NCBI RefSeq assembly: GCF_014205135.1
Contig: NZ_JACHMY010000001.1
Span: forward strand, 3,224,001 to 3,288,000
DNA length: 64,000 nt
Origin: Kribbella italica
GTDB taxonomy: Bacteria; Actinomycetota; Actinomycetes; Propionibacteriales; Kribbellaceae
Direction: 5' to 3'
In this document: positions 43,375 through 52,587 of the stretch, piece by piece
Layout: the number at the start of each line of letters is the position of its first letter
How positions within the stretch are numbered: the first letter of the stretch is position 1
The notes under the pieces: generated by a model
What the model saw: the letters and a program-made list of their open reading frames with translations, nothing else
What the model was told of the DNA's origin: nothing
Database searches by the model: none
Made by a program: the position numbers and the translations under genes

Positions 43375-44324
43375 CAGTTGTCTCCGTAGAAGACCCAGTA
43401 CTTGGACGCGACGAAGTGCAGTGCGGTGACCAGGCCGATCACGGCCATCAGCACCCAGGCCAGCGCCGACGCGTAGCCCATGTCGAAGGCAACGAATCCC
43501 TGCTGGTACACGTACAGCGTGTAGAACAGCGTCGAGTTCGCCGGTCCGCCGGTACCACCGCTGATGATGTGCGCCTGGGTGAAGGTCTGGAACGCGCCGA
43601 TCGTCTGCAGGATCAGGTTGAAGAAGATGATCGGCGTCAGCAGCGGCACGGTGACGTGGGTGAACTGGCGCCACACGCCGGCGCCGTCCACCTTCGCCGC
43701 CTCGTACAGCTCGTCGGGGATCTGCCGCAGCCCGGCCAGGAAGATCACCATCGGCGAGCCGAACGTCCAGACGTTCAGGATGATCAGCGTGGCCAGCGCG
43801 GTCCTCGGGTTCTGCAACCAGCTCTCGCCGTCGATCCCGATCACCGCCAGGCCCTTGTTGATCAGGCCGGCGTCGCCGAAGATCTCCCGCCACAGGATCG
43901 CGATCGCGACGCTGGTCCCCAGCAACGACGGCAGGTAGAAAGCGCTGCGGTAGAAGGCCAAACCGCTCAGCCCGCGATCCAGAACGAGGGCCAGCAGCAA
44001 CGCGAATCCGAGCTGCAGCGGGACCGACACCACGACGTACACGAGGGTGACCTTGACCGACGCCCAGAACTGGTCGTCGTGCACCATCCGGCGGAAGTTC
44101 TCCAGCCCGGACCACTCCGGCGGGTTGAGGATGTCGTAGTCGGTGAAGGCGAGGTAGAGCGACGCGAACAGCGGCACCGCGGTGATCAGCAGGAAGCCGA
44201 GCTGCCACGGGATCAGGAAGATGTGGGCGGCCCGGCCCTGCCGGTTGAGGTGGAAGGCCGGCCGCTTGCGCTTCGGCCCCGCCGGTTGCTCGACCGCCGG
44301 CTCGCGGTCGGTCAGCATGGTCAT
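43374..44324 (-). CDS. Carbohydrate ABC transporter permease (MalF type)
   Basis: A 316-residue protein with six helices, beginning after a basic KRKRPAFHLNRQGRAAH cytoplasmic leader (IFLIPWQLGFLLITAVPLFASLYLAF). The EAA loop is ELYEAAKVDGAGVWRQFTHVTVPLL. ATG 44324 overlaps the stop of the binding-protein gene (ATGA). It forms the transport pore with the MalG-type partner. Confidence 0.92.
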   Translation of the reverse strand: MTMLTDREPAVEQPAGPKRKRPAFHLNRQGRAAHIFLIPWQLGFLLITAVPLFASLYLAFTDYDILNPPEWSGLENFRRMVHDDQFWASVKVTLVYVVVSVPLQLGFALLLALVLDRGLSGLAFYRSAFYLPSLLGTSVAIAILWREIFGDAGLINKGLAVIGIDGESWLQNPRTALATLIILNVWTFGSPMVIFLAGLRQIPDELYEAAKVDGAGVWRQFTHVTVPLLTPIIFFNLILQTIGAFQTFTQAHIISGGTGGPANSTLFYTLYVYQQGFVAFDMGYASALAWVLMAVIGLVTALHFVASKYWVFYGDN

Positions 44325-45634
44325 TGCGCTCGCTTGATGCCGGCCGCGATCTCCTCGATCATCTTCGCCGAGCCGTCGGACACACCGCGCTTGCCGAGCG
44401 CGATCTCCTCGCAGATCCGGGCCATCGTGGTCCGCCAGGTGCTCGACCCGGGCGGCGCCTCGAACCGCGGCTTGCGCTGCGCGGCGCGGTCGGTCGCGAC
44501 CACCGCGAGCATCTCCTTCTCGTCCGGGCTGGCGAACGCGCCCGCCTGCTCGGCGACCTTCGGGTTGGTCGGCGCGCCCATCGTCAGCCGGACCGTCTTC
44601 AGCATCTCGGCGTTGTTGACGTTGTAGTCGAGCACCTTGCCGGCCGCCTCGAGCTTGTCGTCGTCGATGCGCTGGTAGATCGCCATCCGCGGGAAGTACA
44701 GGTACTTGTGCCCGGCCACGGCACTGCCGTCGACCGGCATCGCGCGCAGCCGGAACTTCTCCTGCGGGAACATCTTCGCGTCGTCGATGATGTGGTTGGA
44801 GTTGCCGAAGTTCACCAGGACCTTCTTGCCGACCTGGGCCCAATCGGGACCCATGCCTTCCTGCTCGCTCAGCGAGAGCGCGGCCCCGGCCTTGCGCAGC
44901 TTCTCCCACCACTCCAGCCAGCTGCCGAGACCGTCCGCGGTGAAGCCGACCTGGCCGTCCTCGGTCCACAACTGCTCGCCGCGCTGCCGCAGCCAGGCCT
45001 CGAAGGTGAGGTCGTGATCCGGCGCGTACGGCGTGCCCTTGCGCTTGGCGGGATTGCTCTTGCTGTACGTGATGAGCAGTTCGGAAAACGCGTCCCAGTT
45101 CCAGCCCGCGCCGTCCGCCGGCAGCGTGACACCGTCGGCCTTCGCGACCGTCTCGTTGTACCGGATCACCGGGACGAAGATCGCGAACGGCACCGTGTTC
45201 AGCTCGCCACCCAGCTTGAAGGTCTCCAGGTCCTCCTTGCTGTAGTCGCCCCAGTTCAGCGTCGGGACGTCGTCGAGCGTGCGGTACAGCTTGCTCTTCG
45301 CGTACGTCATCACCTGCGGCGACGCGATCCAGAAGATGTCCGGTACGTCGCGGGCCGCGATCTGCGTGGTCATCCGCTCCTGGAACGCGCTGTACTCGGC
45401 GAACTCCGGCTCGATGCCGATGTCGCCGTTGGCGGTGCTGAACTGCTGCAGCGCCTTGGTGTAGTTCTGCTGACGGATGTTGTTGCCCCACCAGGCGTAC
45501 CGCAGCGTCGTCTTGCCCCCGGCTTCGCCACCCCCGCCACTCCCACCGCAGCCGGCCACCGCCGCCACGGACAGGCTCGCTGCCGTCGTCCCCAGGGCGA
45601 GCCTCAGAAACCCTCGCCGATCCAGTCCGGTCAT
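44321..45634 (-). CDS. Sugar-binding lipoprotein of the ABC transporter
   Basis: A 437-residue extracellular solute-binding protein. The leader DRRGFLRLALGTTAASLSVAAVAGC has a twin-arginine motif and a lipobox (VAGC), so it is probably exported by Tat and lipid-anchored. The mature part opens TTLRYAWWGNN, typical of family 1 binding proteins. ATG 45634 is chosen behind GGGAGACC; an upstream GTG (45682) adds 16 unlikely residues. The palindromic region at 45711-45733 lies in its promoter zone. Confidence 0.9.
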   Translation of the reverse strand: MTGLDRRGFLRLALGTTAASLSVAAVAGCGGSGGGGEAGGKTTLRYAWWGNNIRQQNYTKALQQFSTANGDIGIEPEFAEYSAFQERMTTQIAARDVPDIFWIASPQVMTYAKSKLYRTLDDVPTLNWGDYSKEDLETFKLGGELNTVPFAIFVPVIRYNETVAKADGVTLPADGAGWNWDAFSELLITYSKSNPAKRKGTPYAPDHDLTFEAWLRQRGEQLWTEDGQVGFTADGLGSWLEWWEKLRKAGAALSLSEQEGMGPDWAQVGKKVLVNFGNSNHIIDDAKMFPQEKFRLRAMPVDGSAVAGHKYLYFPRMAIYQRIDDDKLEAAGKVLDYNVNNAEMLKTVRLTMGAPTNPKVAEQAGAFASPDEKEMLAVVATDRAAQRKPRFEAPPGSSTWRTTMARICEEIALGKRGVSDGSAKMIEEIAAGIKRAQ

Positions 45635-45710
45635 CACGGTCTCCCGTTTCCTCAGGGTGGCTTCATTGTTTGTTTCCGACACATGACGGTCAAGAGGTCA
45701 TGCATAGTTG

Positions 45711-45733
45711 TTTGACAATTTGTCAAAAGACAA
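45711..45733. promoter_or_regulatory. Overlapping palindromes upstream of the ABC binding-protein gene
   Basis: TTTGACA-ATT-TGTCAAA (45711-45727) is a perfect palindrome, and TTGTC-AAAA-GACAA (45720-45733) overlaps it. They lie 77-99 bases before the binding-protein start and over the stop of the upstream gene. The TTGT...ACAA arms recur at 50610-50620 and fit a GntR/FCD operator. Confidence 0.6.
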
Positions 45734-47645
45734 GTGTCTCGAAGAGCCCGAGCGCGGGCAGCTCCACGCGGCCGTCGATCACCGGCAGCCGCACGCCGGC
45801 CCGCAGCAGCTCGACGCTCTCCGCATCCAGCAGCTGGATCCAGGACGGCCCGATCGGCAGCGGCTCGGCGAACCTCTGATCGGCATCCCCCGACCTGTTC
45901 AGCAGGTGGATCACCCGTCCCGCCACCGACTCACCGAGCACGATCTCGACCTGCTCCGGCAGCCCGGTCTCGACCTGCTGCCCACCCGCCCACAGCACCT
46001 CGTCGACCACCAGCTCGCGATGCGCGCTCAGCCCGACCTCGCGGTACGCCCGCCCGACCGTCCACGGCAGCATCACCGCCCGGCCTTCCCCGTACGACGC
46101 CCGCAGGCGTCCCGCGTGCTCCAGCTCGAGATGCCCGTAGCACTTCTCCGGCGGTCCGTACGGCGCGCGCGATAGCGCTCTCTGACCGATCTCGGCGCGC
46201 GCCGACGGCTCGACCAGATCGAACGCCCCGACCACCGGCACCACGCCGTACCCGGTCCGCAGGTGCAGGGACCTGACGGCTTCCTCGGTGTCGTGACTCG
46301 CCAGCCGCCTCACCGCCGGCAAGCACTCCAGCTGGATCTCCTCGGCAACGATCCCACTGTTGCCCGTAGCAACCACAGCGCCGCCGGCCGCGCAGTACCG
46401 GTCGATCGCCGGGGCGTCACCCAGGGGGCCGAGATCGGGCAGCACCACCACGGCGTACCGGCCGAGCTCGATGTCCCCGAGCCGCTCCTCCGGCAGCACG
46501 TCGAACGGCACATGCCGTTGCAGCAAAGCGAGATAGAGCCCCTGGAACTCGCGCGTCGCGCCCGACTTGAACTGGTCCGGCCGGACCAGCAAGGTCGTTG
46601 CCGCGGGCACGAGCTCGCGGTAGACGTCGTGGTGATCGCGGTGGAACCGGGTCAGCTCACCGGCGACGTGGAGGCACTCGTACGGGTTGTCCTTCGGCGT
46701 GCCCATGATGTACGTCGACGGGTTGGCGCCGCGCGCGATCGCCTGCACCAGGTACTGCGCGAAGTGGTGCGGCTCCTCGCCGGCCATCCGGTACGGCATG
46801 TCGACGAAGCCGACCGAGTTCGTCAGCACTGGAACGGCCGGGCGGAAGGTCTTCGCGGAGCTGACGGCCTCGCTGGTCCGGTGGTGCCACAACGGCCGGC
46901 CGACGGCGTTGTTCGCCTCGTGGAAGACGATGTCGGCGCGGTCGCCCAGCACGAGCGGCGCCTCGGGACGCCTTTGGGCGAGATGGTCGCGGATCCGGCC
47001 GGTGAGGTCCGCGAGGATCTCCCGGGCGAACCGCTGCCAGGTCTCGTACCCGGGCGATCCCTTGTCCTCGGGCAGGCTCTCGCCGGGCGCGTACTCGGCG
47101 TACCGGCTCATGCAGGCGAGGCAGTGGCAGACGCCGCGGTACGCGCGGCTGTAGTCGACCTCGTTGAACGACATCCAGTTGCAGAAGAAGCCGTCGACGG
47201 GATAGCGGTCGAGCACCTCGTCGAGGACGTCGAACAGCTTGGCCTGGTAGTAGTCGCCGCTCGGGCAGACGCTGGTCAGGCCGTTGTAGACCTGCGGATC
47301 GCCGGCCGCGTCGACGAAGCACCAGTCCGGGTGCTGCTCGGCCCGCCGGTGGTCGATCTTGGAGAAGTCCATCCGGCCCATCACCCGGATCCCACGCCGC
47401 CCGGCCGCCTTCACCGCGTCGCCGACGAGGTCGCCGGAGGCGCGCTGGGAGAGGTACGGGTTGCGGGTCTGGACGTCGAGGTCGGTCGGGTAGTTGGACA
47501 GGATGCCGCCGACGCTCAGCAGCCAGGTGTCGGCGCCGAACTCCACCAGGTAGTCCAGCACCTCCTCCACGTCCAGGCCGGCGTCGATCTCGCGCAGGTT
47601 GGTCTGGAACATCCGGAACGGGTCCTGCCACCAGAGCCGGCTCAT
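45723..47645 (-). CDS. Putative glycoside hydrolase (GHL6-like)
   Basis: A 640-residue protein resembling hypothetical glycosyl hydrolase family 6 (GHL6). The N-terminal barrel has FQTNLREIDAGLDVEEVLDYL, RVMGRMDFSKIDHRRAEQHPDW, and YPVDGFFCNWMSFNEVDYSR with a candidate acidic residue. CHCLACMSRYAEY is a Cys-rich insert. Residues 350-460 match a beta-galactosidase-trimerisation-type domain (YAVVVLPDLGPLGDAPAIDRYCAAGGAVVATGNSG). No signal peptide, so it acts on an imported oligosaccharide. It overlaps the 3-hydroxyacid dehydrogenase gene (ATGA). Catalysis unproven for the family. Confidence 0.7.
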   Translation of the reverse strand: MSRLWWQDPFRMFQTNLREIDAGLDVEEVLDYLVEFGADTWLLSVGGILSNYPTDLDVQTRNPYLSQRASGDLVGDAVKAAGRRGIRVMGRMDFSKIDHRRAEQHPDWCFVDAAGDPQVYNGLTSVCPSGDYYQAKLFDVLDEVLDRYPVDGFFCNWMSFNEVDYSRAYRGVCHCLACMSRYAEYAPGESLPEDKGSPGYETWQRFAREILADLTGRIRDHLAQRRPEAPLVLGDRADIVFHEANNAVGRPLWHHRTSEAVSSAKTFRPAVPVLTNSVGFVDMPYRMAGEEPHHFAQYLVQAIARGANPSTYIMGTPKDNPYECLHVAGELTRFHRDHHDVYRELVPAATTLLVRPDQFKSGATREFQGLYLALLQRHVPFDVLPEERLGDIELGRYAVVVLPDLGPLGDAPAIDRYCAAGGAVVATGNSGIVAEEIQLECLPAVRRLASHDTEEAVRSLHLRTGYGVVPVVGAFDLVEPSARAEIGQRALSRAPYGPPEKCYGHLELEHAGRLRASYGEGRAVMLPWTVGRAYREVGLSAHRELVVDEVLWAGGQQVETGLPEQVEIVLGESVAGRVIHLLNRSGDADQRFAEPLPIGPSWIQLLDAESVELLRAGVRLPVIDGRVELPALGLFETLVF

Positions 47646-48484
47646 CGCCCGCGCCTCAGCGTCTTGTAGAGCGCCGAATGATCCAGCTCGCCATCGCCGT
47701 CCGCGATCGCCGCATTCATCAACTGCTGTGTCGAGGCAGTGTTCGGCAGGGCCAGATCGAGCTCGGCCGCTGCCTGGATCGCGAGCGCCAGATCCTTGCG
47801 GTGCAAGCGGACCCTGAAGCCGGGCTCGAAGGTCTGCTCGACCATCCGCTCCCCGCGCAGCTCGAGAATCCGCGACTGAGCGAACCCACCCATCAACGCT
47901 TCCCGTACGACGGCCGGATCCGCGCCCGCCCTCTCCGCGAACAACAGCGCCTCCGCGACCGCCTCGATGGTCAGCCCGACGACGATCTGGTTGGCCACCT
48001 TCGCGGTCTGCCCGGCGCCGGTCGCGCCGATCAGCGTGATGTTCTTGCCGAGCGTCTCGAACAACGGCCGCGCCCGCTCGAACACCTCCGGCCTGCCGCC
48101 GACCATGATGGTCAACGTCGCCTGCTGCGCGCCGACCTCACCACCGGAGACCGGCGCGTCCAAGTAGTCACACCCAACGAGTCGCTGCGCGAACTCCTTG
48201 GTCGCGGCCGGCGAGATCGAGCTCATGTCGATCACCAACGTGCCGGGCTTGAGGCCTTCGGCAACTCCTTCGGGGCCGAAGAGCGCGTTCTCGACGTCGG
48301 GGGTGTCCGGCAGCATCAGGATCACCACCTCGGCCTCGGCCGCCGCCTCAGCCGCCGATGCGCAGTGCGTACCGTCGAGGCCCTCGCGTCCGCGGTACAG
48401 GAACAACTCGTGGCCCGCTCGTGCGAGATTGGCCGCCATCGGCGTACCCATCACTCCGAGTCCGACGAAGCCGATCCGCATCAC
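47642..48484 (-). CDS. 3-hydroxyisobutyrate/tartronate-semialdehyde-type dehydrogenase
   Basis: A 280-residue beta-hydroxyacid dehydrogenase. MRIGFVGLGVMGTPMAANLARAGH is the NAD(P) loop and family signature, LDAPVSGGEVGAQQATLTIMVGG is the substrate loop, and GAGQTAKVANQIVVG carries the catalytic Lys. The closest functional types reduce tartronate semialdehyde or 3-hydroxyisobutyrate. With a hydroxypyruvate isomerase gene across the divergent promoter, tartronate semialdehyde reductase is an attractive but unproven assignment. Confidence 0.83.
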   Translation of the reverse strand: MMRIGFVGLGVMGTPMAANLARAGHELFLYRGREGLDGTHCASAAEAAAEAEVVILMLPDTPDVENALFGPEGVAEGLKPGTLVIDMSSISPAATKEFAQRLVGCDYLDAPVSGGEVGAQQATLTIMVGGRPEVFERARPLFETLGKNITLIGATGAGQTAKVANQIVVGLTIEAVAEALLFAERAGADPAVVREALMGGFAQSRILELRGERMVEQTFEPGFRVRLHRKDLALAIQAAAELDLALPNTASTQQLMNAAIADGDGELDHSALYKTLRRGR

Positions 48485-50574
48485 GACCTCCAGTCCAGGT
48501 GCACGATCTCGAGCAGGCCCGCTGTCGGGAGCGTCACCACCGCCCGGCCGTTCTCGACCGTTGCCTCGACATCGACCTCCGCGACCAGCAGGCGAGCTCT
48601 CACCTGGTCCGTGGGAACGGCGACCGACACGGTTTGCGGAGGCAACGGCAACGTCTCCCGGATCGGGCCGCGCATCGCCATCGGGTTGGTCAGGTTGACC
48701 AGGGCAACGGCCACCTCGTCGGTTCCCCGATGGACGGCGAGGTCAACCAGGCCGGCGCCCTCGACGGTGACCTCGGGAACCTTGCCCAGGGCCCACGACA
48801 CGGCGTTGGCGACGAGCTGACCGTGGTCGGTCTGCAGCGCCTCCCAGAAGATCGCGCCGAGGTTGAACGGGAAGTACACGGTCCGCCCGCCGCCGGCGTG
48901 CTCGCGACAGACCACCGCGGGCCGGTCCGGGGCCTCGCGCGGGTAGACCTCCTCCATCGGCAGGTCGGGGAAGTCGGGGATGAAGCGGAACGGGACCTGG
49001 GCATCGTCTGTTGCCGCGACCCCGAGGATGTGAGTGCCGCCGATGATCCGGGTCGTTCCCTCGAAGCCCTGGTTGAGGCGGTGCTCACCGGTGAGTGCGA
49101 TGTAGTTGTTCTTCACCTGCCGCGCGGGGTCCTCGAGCTTGACCCCGAGCACGTCACCGAGGCCGAAGTCGTCGCGCTGCCGGCCGCGTTCGTCGTACAG
49201 GGAGGTCTGGTACGCCGCGACGAGCGAGCCGCCTGTTCGGACGTAGGCCTCGAGCTGAGCCAGCTGGTCGTCGCCGAGTTGCTCGGCGTTCGCGAGCACG
49301 ATCACCTTGTACGGCGCGAGCCTGGCGGGCGTGAGCTCCTGGTCGGAGACGAACTCGAACGGCACCCGCGCCTCGACGAGCGCCTGGTAGAAGCCGTCCT
49401 CGTGGCCGATGCCGTCCGGCGTACGGAGTTGCCCGGCGCGCGTCGGGTCGAGCAGCGCGACCTCGGCGGTGATGCGCAGGTCCTTCAGGACGGGCTCGAC
49501 CTTGGCGTGCAGGGTGAACGCCTCGACGACCGGCGGGACCCAGCGATGGTCCGGGACGCTCGCGTTGAACTTGGTGAACCACGGCAACGCGCCCTGGGCG
49601 AACCCGTCGACGATCCAGGTCTTCGTCTCCTCGGCCGGCGCGACCGAGTCCTTCCAGCGGTACTGGTGGTGCTCGGGACCGACCGACGTGATCAGCCGGA
49701 CCGGGCGATCGGGGAAGACGCCGCGGTTGCGCTTGCCGTTGCGGCCGGCCGCCCACGGCGCCTCGATACCGGACCGGCCCTGCTTGTCGATGAAGAAGAT
49801 CGGGTAGTGCTTCTCGACCAGCGCGCGATCCAGGTCGCGGGCGGCGAGCGCGCCGAGGTTGGGGATGAAGCGGGTGTGCGGGCGGAGGTCGCGGACCGCC
49901 TCGTCCCAGATCGACACCAGCCGGCTCAGTTGCCGACGGCGCCAACCGACGTACTCGTGCCAGTTCTCCTGGTGCTCGCCGACCGGCAGGTCGAGACCGG
50001 TCTCGTCGCGGAACGACTTGCGCGCGCCGTCGCTGTACGAGATGCCGCTGTAGCCCTCCCAGCGGTTCGCGAAGATCGCGTCGACGTCGTACTCGCGGAC
50101 GATCTCGCGCGCCACCTCGGTGATGAACTCGCGGTGGTACCCGGTGAACGCGCAGGTCAGCCAGATGTCCGGGTGGGCCCAGTGCTCGATTGCGTTGCCG
50201 TCGAGGTCGCGGGCCAGCCACTCGGAGTGCGCCGCGGCCGCGTCGGCGTGGATCGCGTGCGGGTCGACCCGGGCCATCACGCTCATCCCGAGCTCGCGCG
50301 CGCCGTCGACGAGCGCGCCGAACGGGTCGGTGTCGCCGAGGAACCGGCTGCGGTAGTGGTACTCGATCTGCGTCGGGTAGTAGGCGACGTAGCCGCCGGC
50401 GCTGATGCAGGTCGCGTTCGACCGGCTGTCGCGCATCAGGTCGAGCCAGAAGCCGGCGTCGAAGTGCAGCGGGTCGTCCTCGGCCAGCGTGATCTGCGCC
50501 CAGCGGGTGGCCCGCTCCGGCCAGTCCGGAGTCCGGTCGGTGCTCAGGGGCGCTTGGTCAGGATCGGTGCGCAT
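48481..50574 (-). CDS. Putative glycoside hydrolase (GHL6-like), paralogue of the 45723 gene
   Basis: A 697-residue protein with the same architecture as the gene two places downstream: barrel (CISAGGYVAYYPTQIEYHYRSRFLG, GMSVMARVDPHAIHADAAAAH, VDAIFANRWEGYSGISYSD), then a trimerisation-type domain (YKVIVLANAEQLGDDQLAQLEAYVRTGGSLVAAYQTS), then a beta-sandwich C-terminus. ATG 50574 follows CAGGAGGAGCC; the longer frame upstream is rejected. First gene of the operon. No signal peptide. Confidence 0.72.
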   Translation of the reverse strand: MRTDPDQAPLSTDRTPDWPERATRWAQITLAEDDPLHFDAGFWLDLMRDSRSNATCISAGGYVAYYPTQIEYHYRSRFLGDTDPFGALVDGARELGMSVMARVDPHAIHADAAAAHSEWLARDLDGNAIEHWAHPDIWLTCAFTGYHREFITEVAREIVREYDVDAIFANRWEGYSGISYSDGARKSFRDETGLDLPVGEHQENWHEYVGWRRRQLSRLVSIWDEAVRDLRPHTRFIPNLGALAARDLDRALVEKHYPIFFIDKQGRSGIEAPWAAGRNGKRNRGVFPDRPVRLITSVGPEHHQYRWKDSVAPAEETKTWIVDGFAQGALPWFTKFNASVPDHRWVPPVVEAFTLHAKVEPVLKDLRITAEVALLDPTRAGQLRTPDGIGHEDGFYQALVEARVPFEFVSDQELTPARLAPYKVIVLANAEQLGDDQLAQLEAYVRTGGSLVAAYQTSLYDERGRQRDDFGLGDVLGVKLEDPARQVKNNYIALTGEHRLNQGFEGTTRIIGGTHILGVAATDDAQVPFRFIPDFPDLPMEEVYPREAPDRPAVVCREHAGGGRTVYFPFNLGAIFWEALQTDHGQLVANAVSWALGKVPEVTVEGAGLVDLAVHRGTDEVAVALVNLTNPMAMRGPIRETLPLPPQTVSVAVPTDQVRARLLVAEVDVEATVENGRAVVTLPTAGLLEIVHLDWRS

Positions 50575-50609
50575 GCGGCGGCTCCTCCTGGGATGGGCTG
50601 TGGTTAGGA

Positions 50610-50620
50610 TTGTTAGACAA
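50610..50620. promoter_or_regulatory. TTGT-TAG-ACAA palindrome in the divergent promoter
   Basis: An 11-base palindrome between the divergent GHL6-like operon (start 50574) and the hydroxypyruvate isomerase gene. It resembles FCD-GntR operators and shares arms with the palindromes at 45711-45733. A short frame MSGKSWC follows at 50626. Confidence 0.5.
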
Positions 50621-50630
50621 GATTGCATGA

Positions 50631-51461
50631 GTGGCAAGAGCTGGTGCTAGCCTTTTCGCAGGAGATTTCCGCGGCTTCGAGGTCAGCGCCAACGTGTCGA
50701 TGCTCTTCACCGAACTGCCGTACCTGGACCGGTACGCCGCGGCCTCGCGCCGCGGATTCCACCTGGTCGAGTCGTGGTGGCCCTTCCCTGGACCGACCGC
50801 GTCACCGGCCTAGCTCGACCTGCTGGTGACCGCGCTGAAGTCCGCGGGCGTGACGTTGAGCGCGCTGAACTTCTACGGCGGCGACATCCCCGGCGGCGAA
50901 CGCGGCGTCGCGTCCCACCCGGACCGGCAGGAAGAGCTCGCGGCGAACATCTCGCAGATGGTGGAGATCGCGGAGCGGACCGGGTGCCGGCTGTTCAACC
51001 TGTTGTACGGGCAGCTCGACGATTGCTGGTCCGCTGAAGAGCAGGAGGCCTGTGCTGTCGAGGCGATCCGGTCGGCTGCCGCGGCGGTCGCCGGGTTTGG
51101 CGGAACGGTGTTGATCGAGCCGCTGACCGCGGGCCTGAACGGGCGCTATCCGTTGCTGACGGCAACCGACGTACTGGGGTTGCTGGACGGGCCGTTGAAG
51201 GACGTGCCGAATCTTTCGCTGCTGTTCGACACGTTCCACCTCGGGAGCAACGGGGTGGACCTGGTTTCTGCCGCCGCCGCGCTTGGCGCCGACCTCGCGC
51301 ACGTCCAGCTGGCCGACACCCCTGGTCGGGGTGAGCCGGGGTCCGGCGCGGTGGATTTTGCGGCGGTTCTGGACGCCCTGAAGTCGGCCGGGTACTCCGG
51401 TGTCGTCGCGGCCGAGTACAAGCCGACCGTCGACACGGCGTCGAGCCTGGGCTGGCTCTGA
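50631..51461 (+). pseudogene. hyi: Hydroxypyruvate isomerase gene with in-frame amber stop
   Basis: A single frame of 276 codons encodes a hydroxypyruvate isomerase-like TIM barrel: ANVSMLFTELPYLDRYAAASRRGF, ESWWPFP, NFYGGDIPGGERGVASHP, NLLYGQLDD, TVLIEPLT, LSLLFDTFHLG, HVQLADTPGRGEPGSGAVDF, GVVAAEYKPT. It is broken by TAG at 50811-50813, where relatives usually have a Glu-like codon before LDLLVTALKSAGV. GAG to TAG is a one-base change. The start is also unclear (GTG 50631 or later). The downstream piece from GTG 50826 lacks the first strands. Probably a recent pseudogene, unless it is a sequencing error. Confidence 0.75.
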
Positions 51462-51513
51462 TCGTTGCGAGGATTTTCGCTCCGCTTTCTCCGCCGCCCG
51501 GCAGACTGGGGAG

Positions 51514-52569
51514 ATGAACCGGCAGATGACGTGGGCGGGGCTCGCCGCGCTCGGGATGACGGCTGCGGTCGCCTGCACGACGACGGACGACGCGGCACCC
51601 CCTGCGTCCGCTCCCAGTACGGCGGTCAGCTCCACACCCGCTCCGTCATCCGTCCCGCCCACCGTGGAGCCTTCGCCGCCGCCACCCTCCACCCCTGCGG
51701 CACCGGCACCTGACCCGGTCTCGCTGCAGGCGCTGGCGGCGAAGAAGTTCACCGGCGGCCCGGTGAAGCTCGGCCGCGTGCTGGCCCGCAACCCGGCGTA
51801 CACGCGGTACTTCGTCACCTACCCCAGCGGCTCGCTGACGATCTCCGGCATCCTCAACGTCCCGTCGACGCCCGGGCCACACCCCGCGCTCGTCCTCAAC
51901 CACGGCCACATCGACCTGTCGATCTACACCAACGGCCGCGGTCTGATGCGCGAGCAGGACTACCTCGCGCGCCGCGGGTACGTCGTACTGCACACCGACT
52001 ACCGCAACCACGCGCAGTCGTCGAAGGACCCGTCGTCGGAGGTCAACCTCCGCCTCGGCTACACCGAGGACGCCATCAACGCGGTCCTCGCCCTGCGCAC
52101 GTCCCAGTACGTCGACCCGGCGCGGATCGGCATGCTCGGCCGCTCGATGGGCGGCGGCGTCACCTACAACGCCCTGGTCACCAAGCCCGGCCTCGTCAAG
52201 GCGGCCGTCGTCTTCGCCCCCGTCAGCTCCGACGCCGTCGACAACTTCAACCGCTGGACCCGCCCCAACACCGCCACCGCCGCCGCCATCACCCGAGCCC
52301 ACGGCTCCCCCACCGCCAACCCCACCTTCTGGCGCAACCTCTCCGCCATCAACTTCTTCGACCAGGCCAAGGACCCCCTCCTCATCCACCACGGCACCGC
52401 CGACTCCACCTGCCCCATCGCCTGGTCCACCAAAACCCTCGCCGCCCTGAAGAAAGCCGGCGCTCCCGCGTCGATGTACACCTACCCCGGCGAAGAACAC
52501 GCCTTCGGCCCCGCCTGGCCCACGTCGATGGCCCGAACCGTCGCCTTCCTCAAGCAGAACGGGCTCTAG
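51514..52569 (+). CDS. Secreted lipoprotein alpha/beta-hydrolase (dienelactone hydrolase/peptidase S9-like)
   Basis: A 351-residue protein. A short leader ends in a lipobox-like AVAC near residue 21, then a Pro/Ser/Thr linker to about residue 65. The alpha/beta-hydrolase core has HPALVLNHGHID, DYLARRGYVVLHTDYRNH, IGMLGRSMGGGVTYNALV with the nucleophile Ser in GRSMGG, PLLIHHGTADSTCP with the Asp, and GEEHAFGPAW with the His. It is a surface esterase or peptidase; substrate unknown. ATG 51514 follows GGGGAG. Confidence 0.82.
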   Translation: MNRQMTWAGLAALGMTAAVACTTTDDAAPPASAPSTAVSSTPAPSSVPPTVEPSPPPPSTPAAPAPDPVSLQALAAKKFTGGPVKLGRVLARNPAYTRYFVTYPSGSLTISGILNVPSTPGPHPALVLNHGHIDLSIYTNGRGLMREQDYLARRGYVVLHTDYRNHAQSSKDPSSEVNLRLGYTEDAINAVLALRTSQYVDPARIGMLGRSMGGGVTYNALVTKPGLVKAAVVFAPVSSDAVDNFNRWTRPNTATAAAITRAHGSPTANPTFWRNLSAINFFDQAKDPLLIHHGTADSTCPIAWSTKTLAALKKAGAPASMYTYPGEEHAFGPAWPTSMARTVAFLKQNGL

Positions 52570-52587
52570 GGCTCGGCCCCTACCGCG

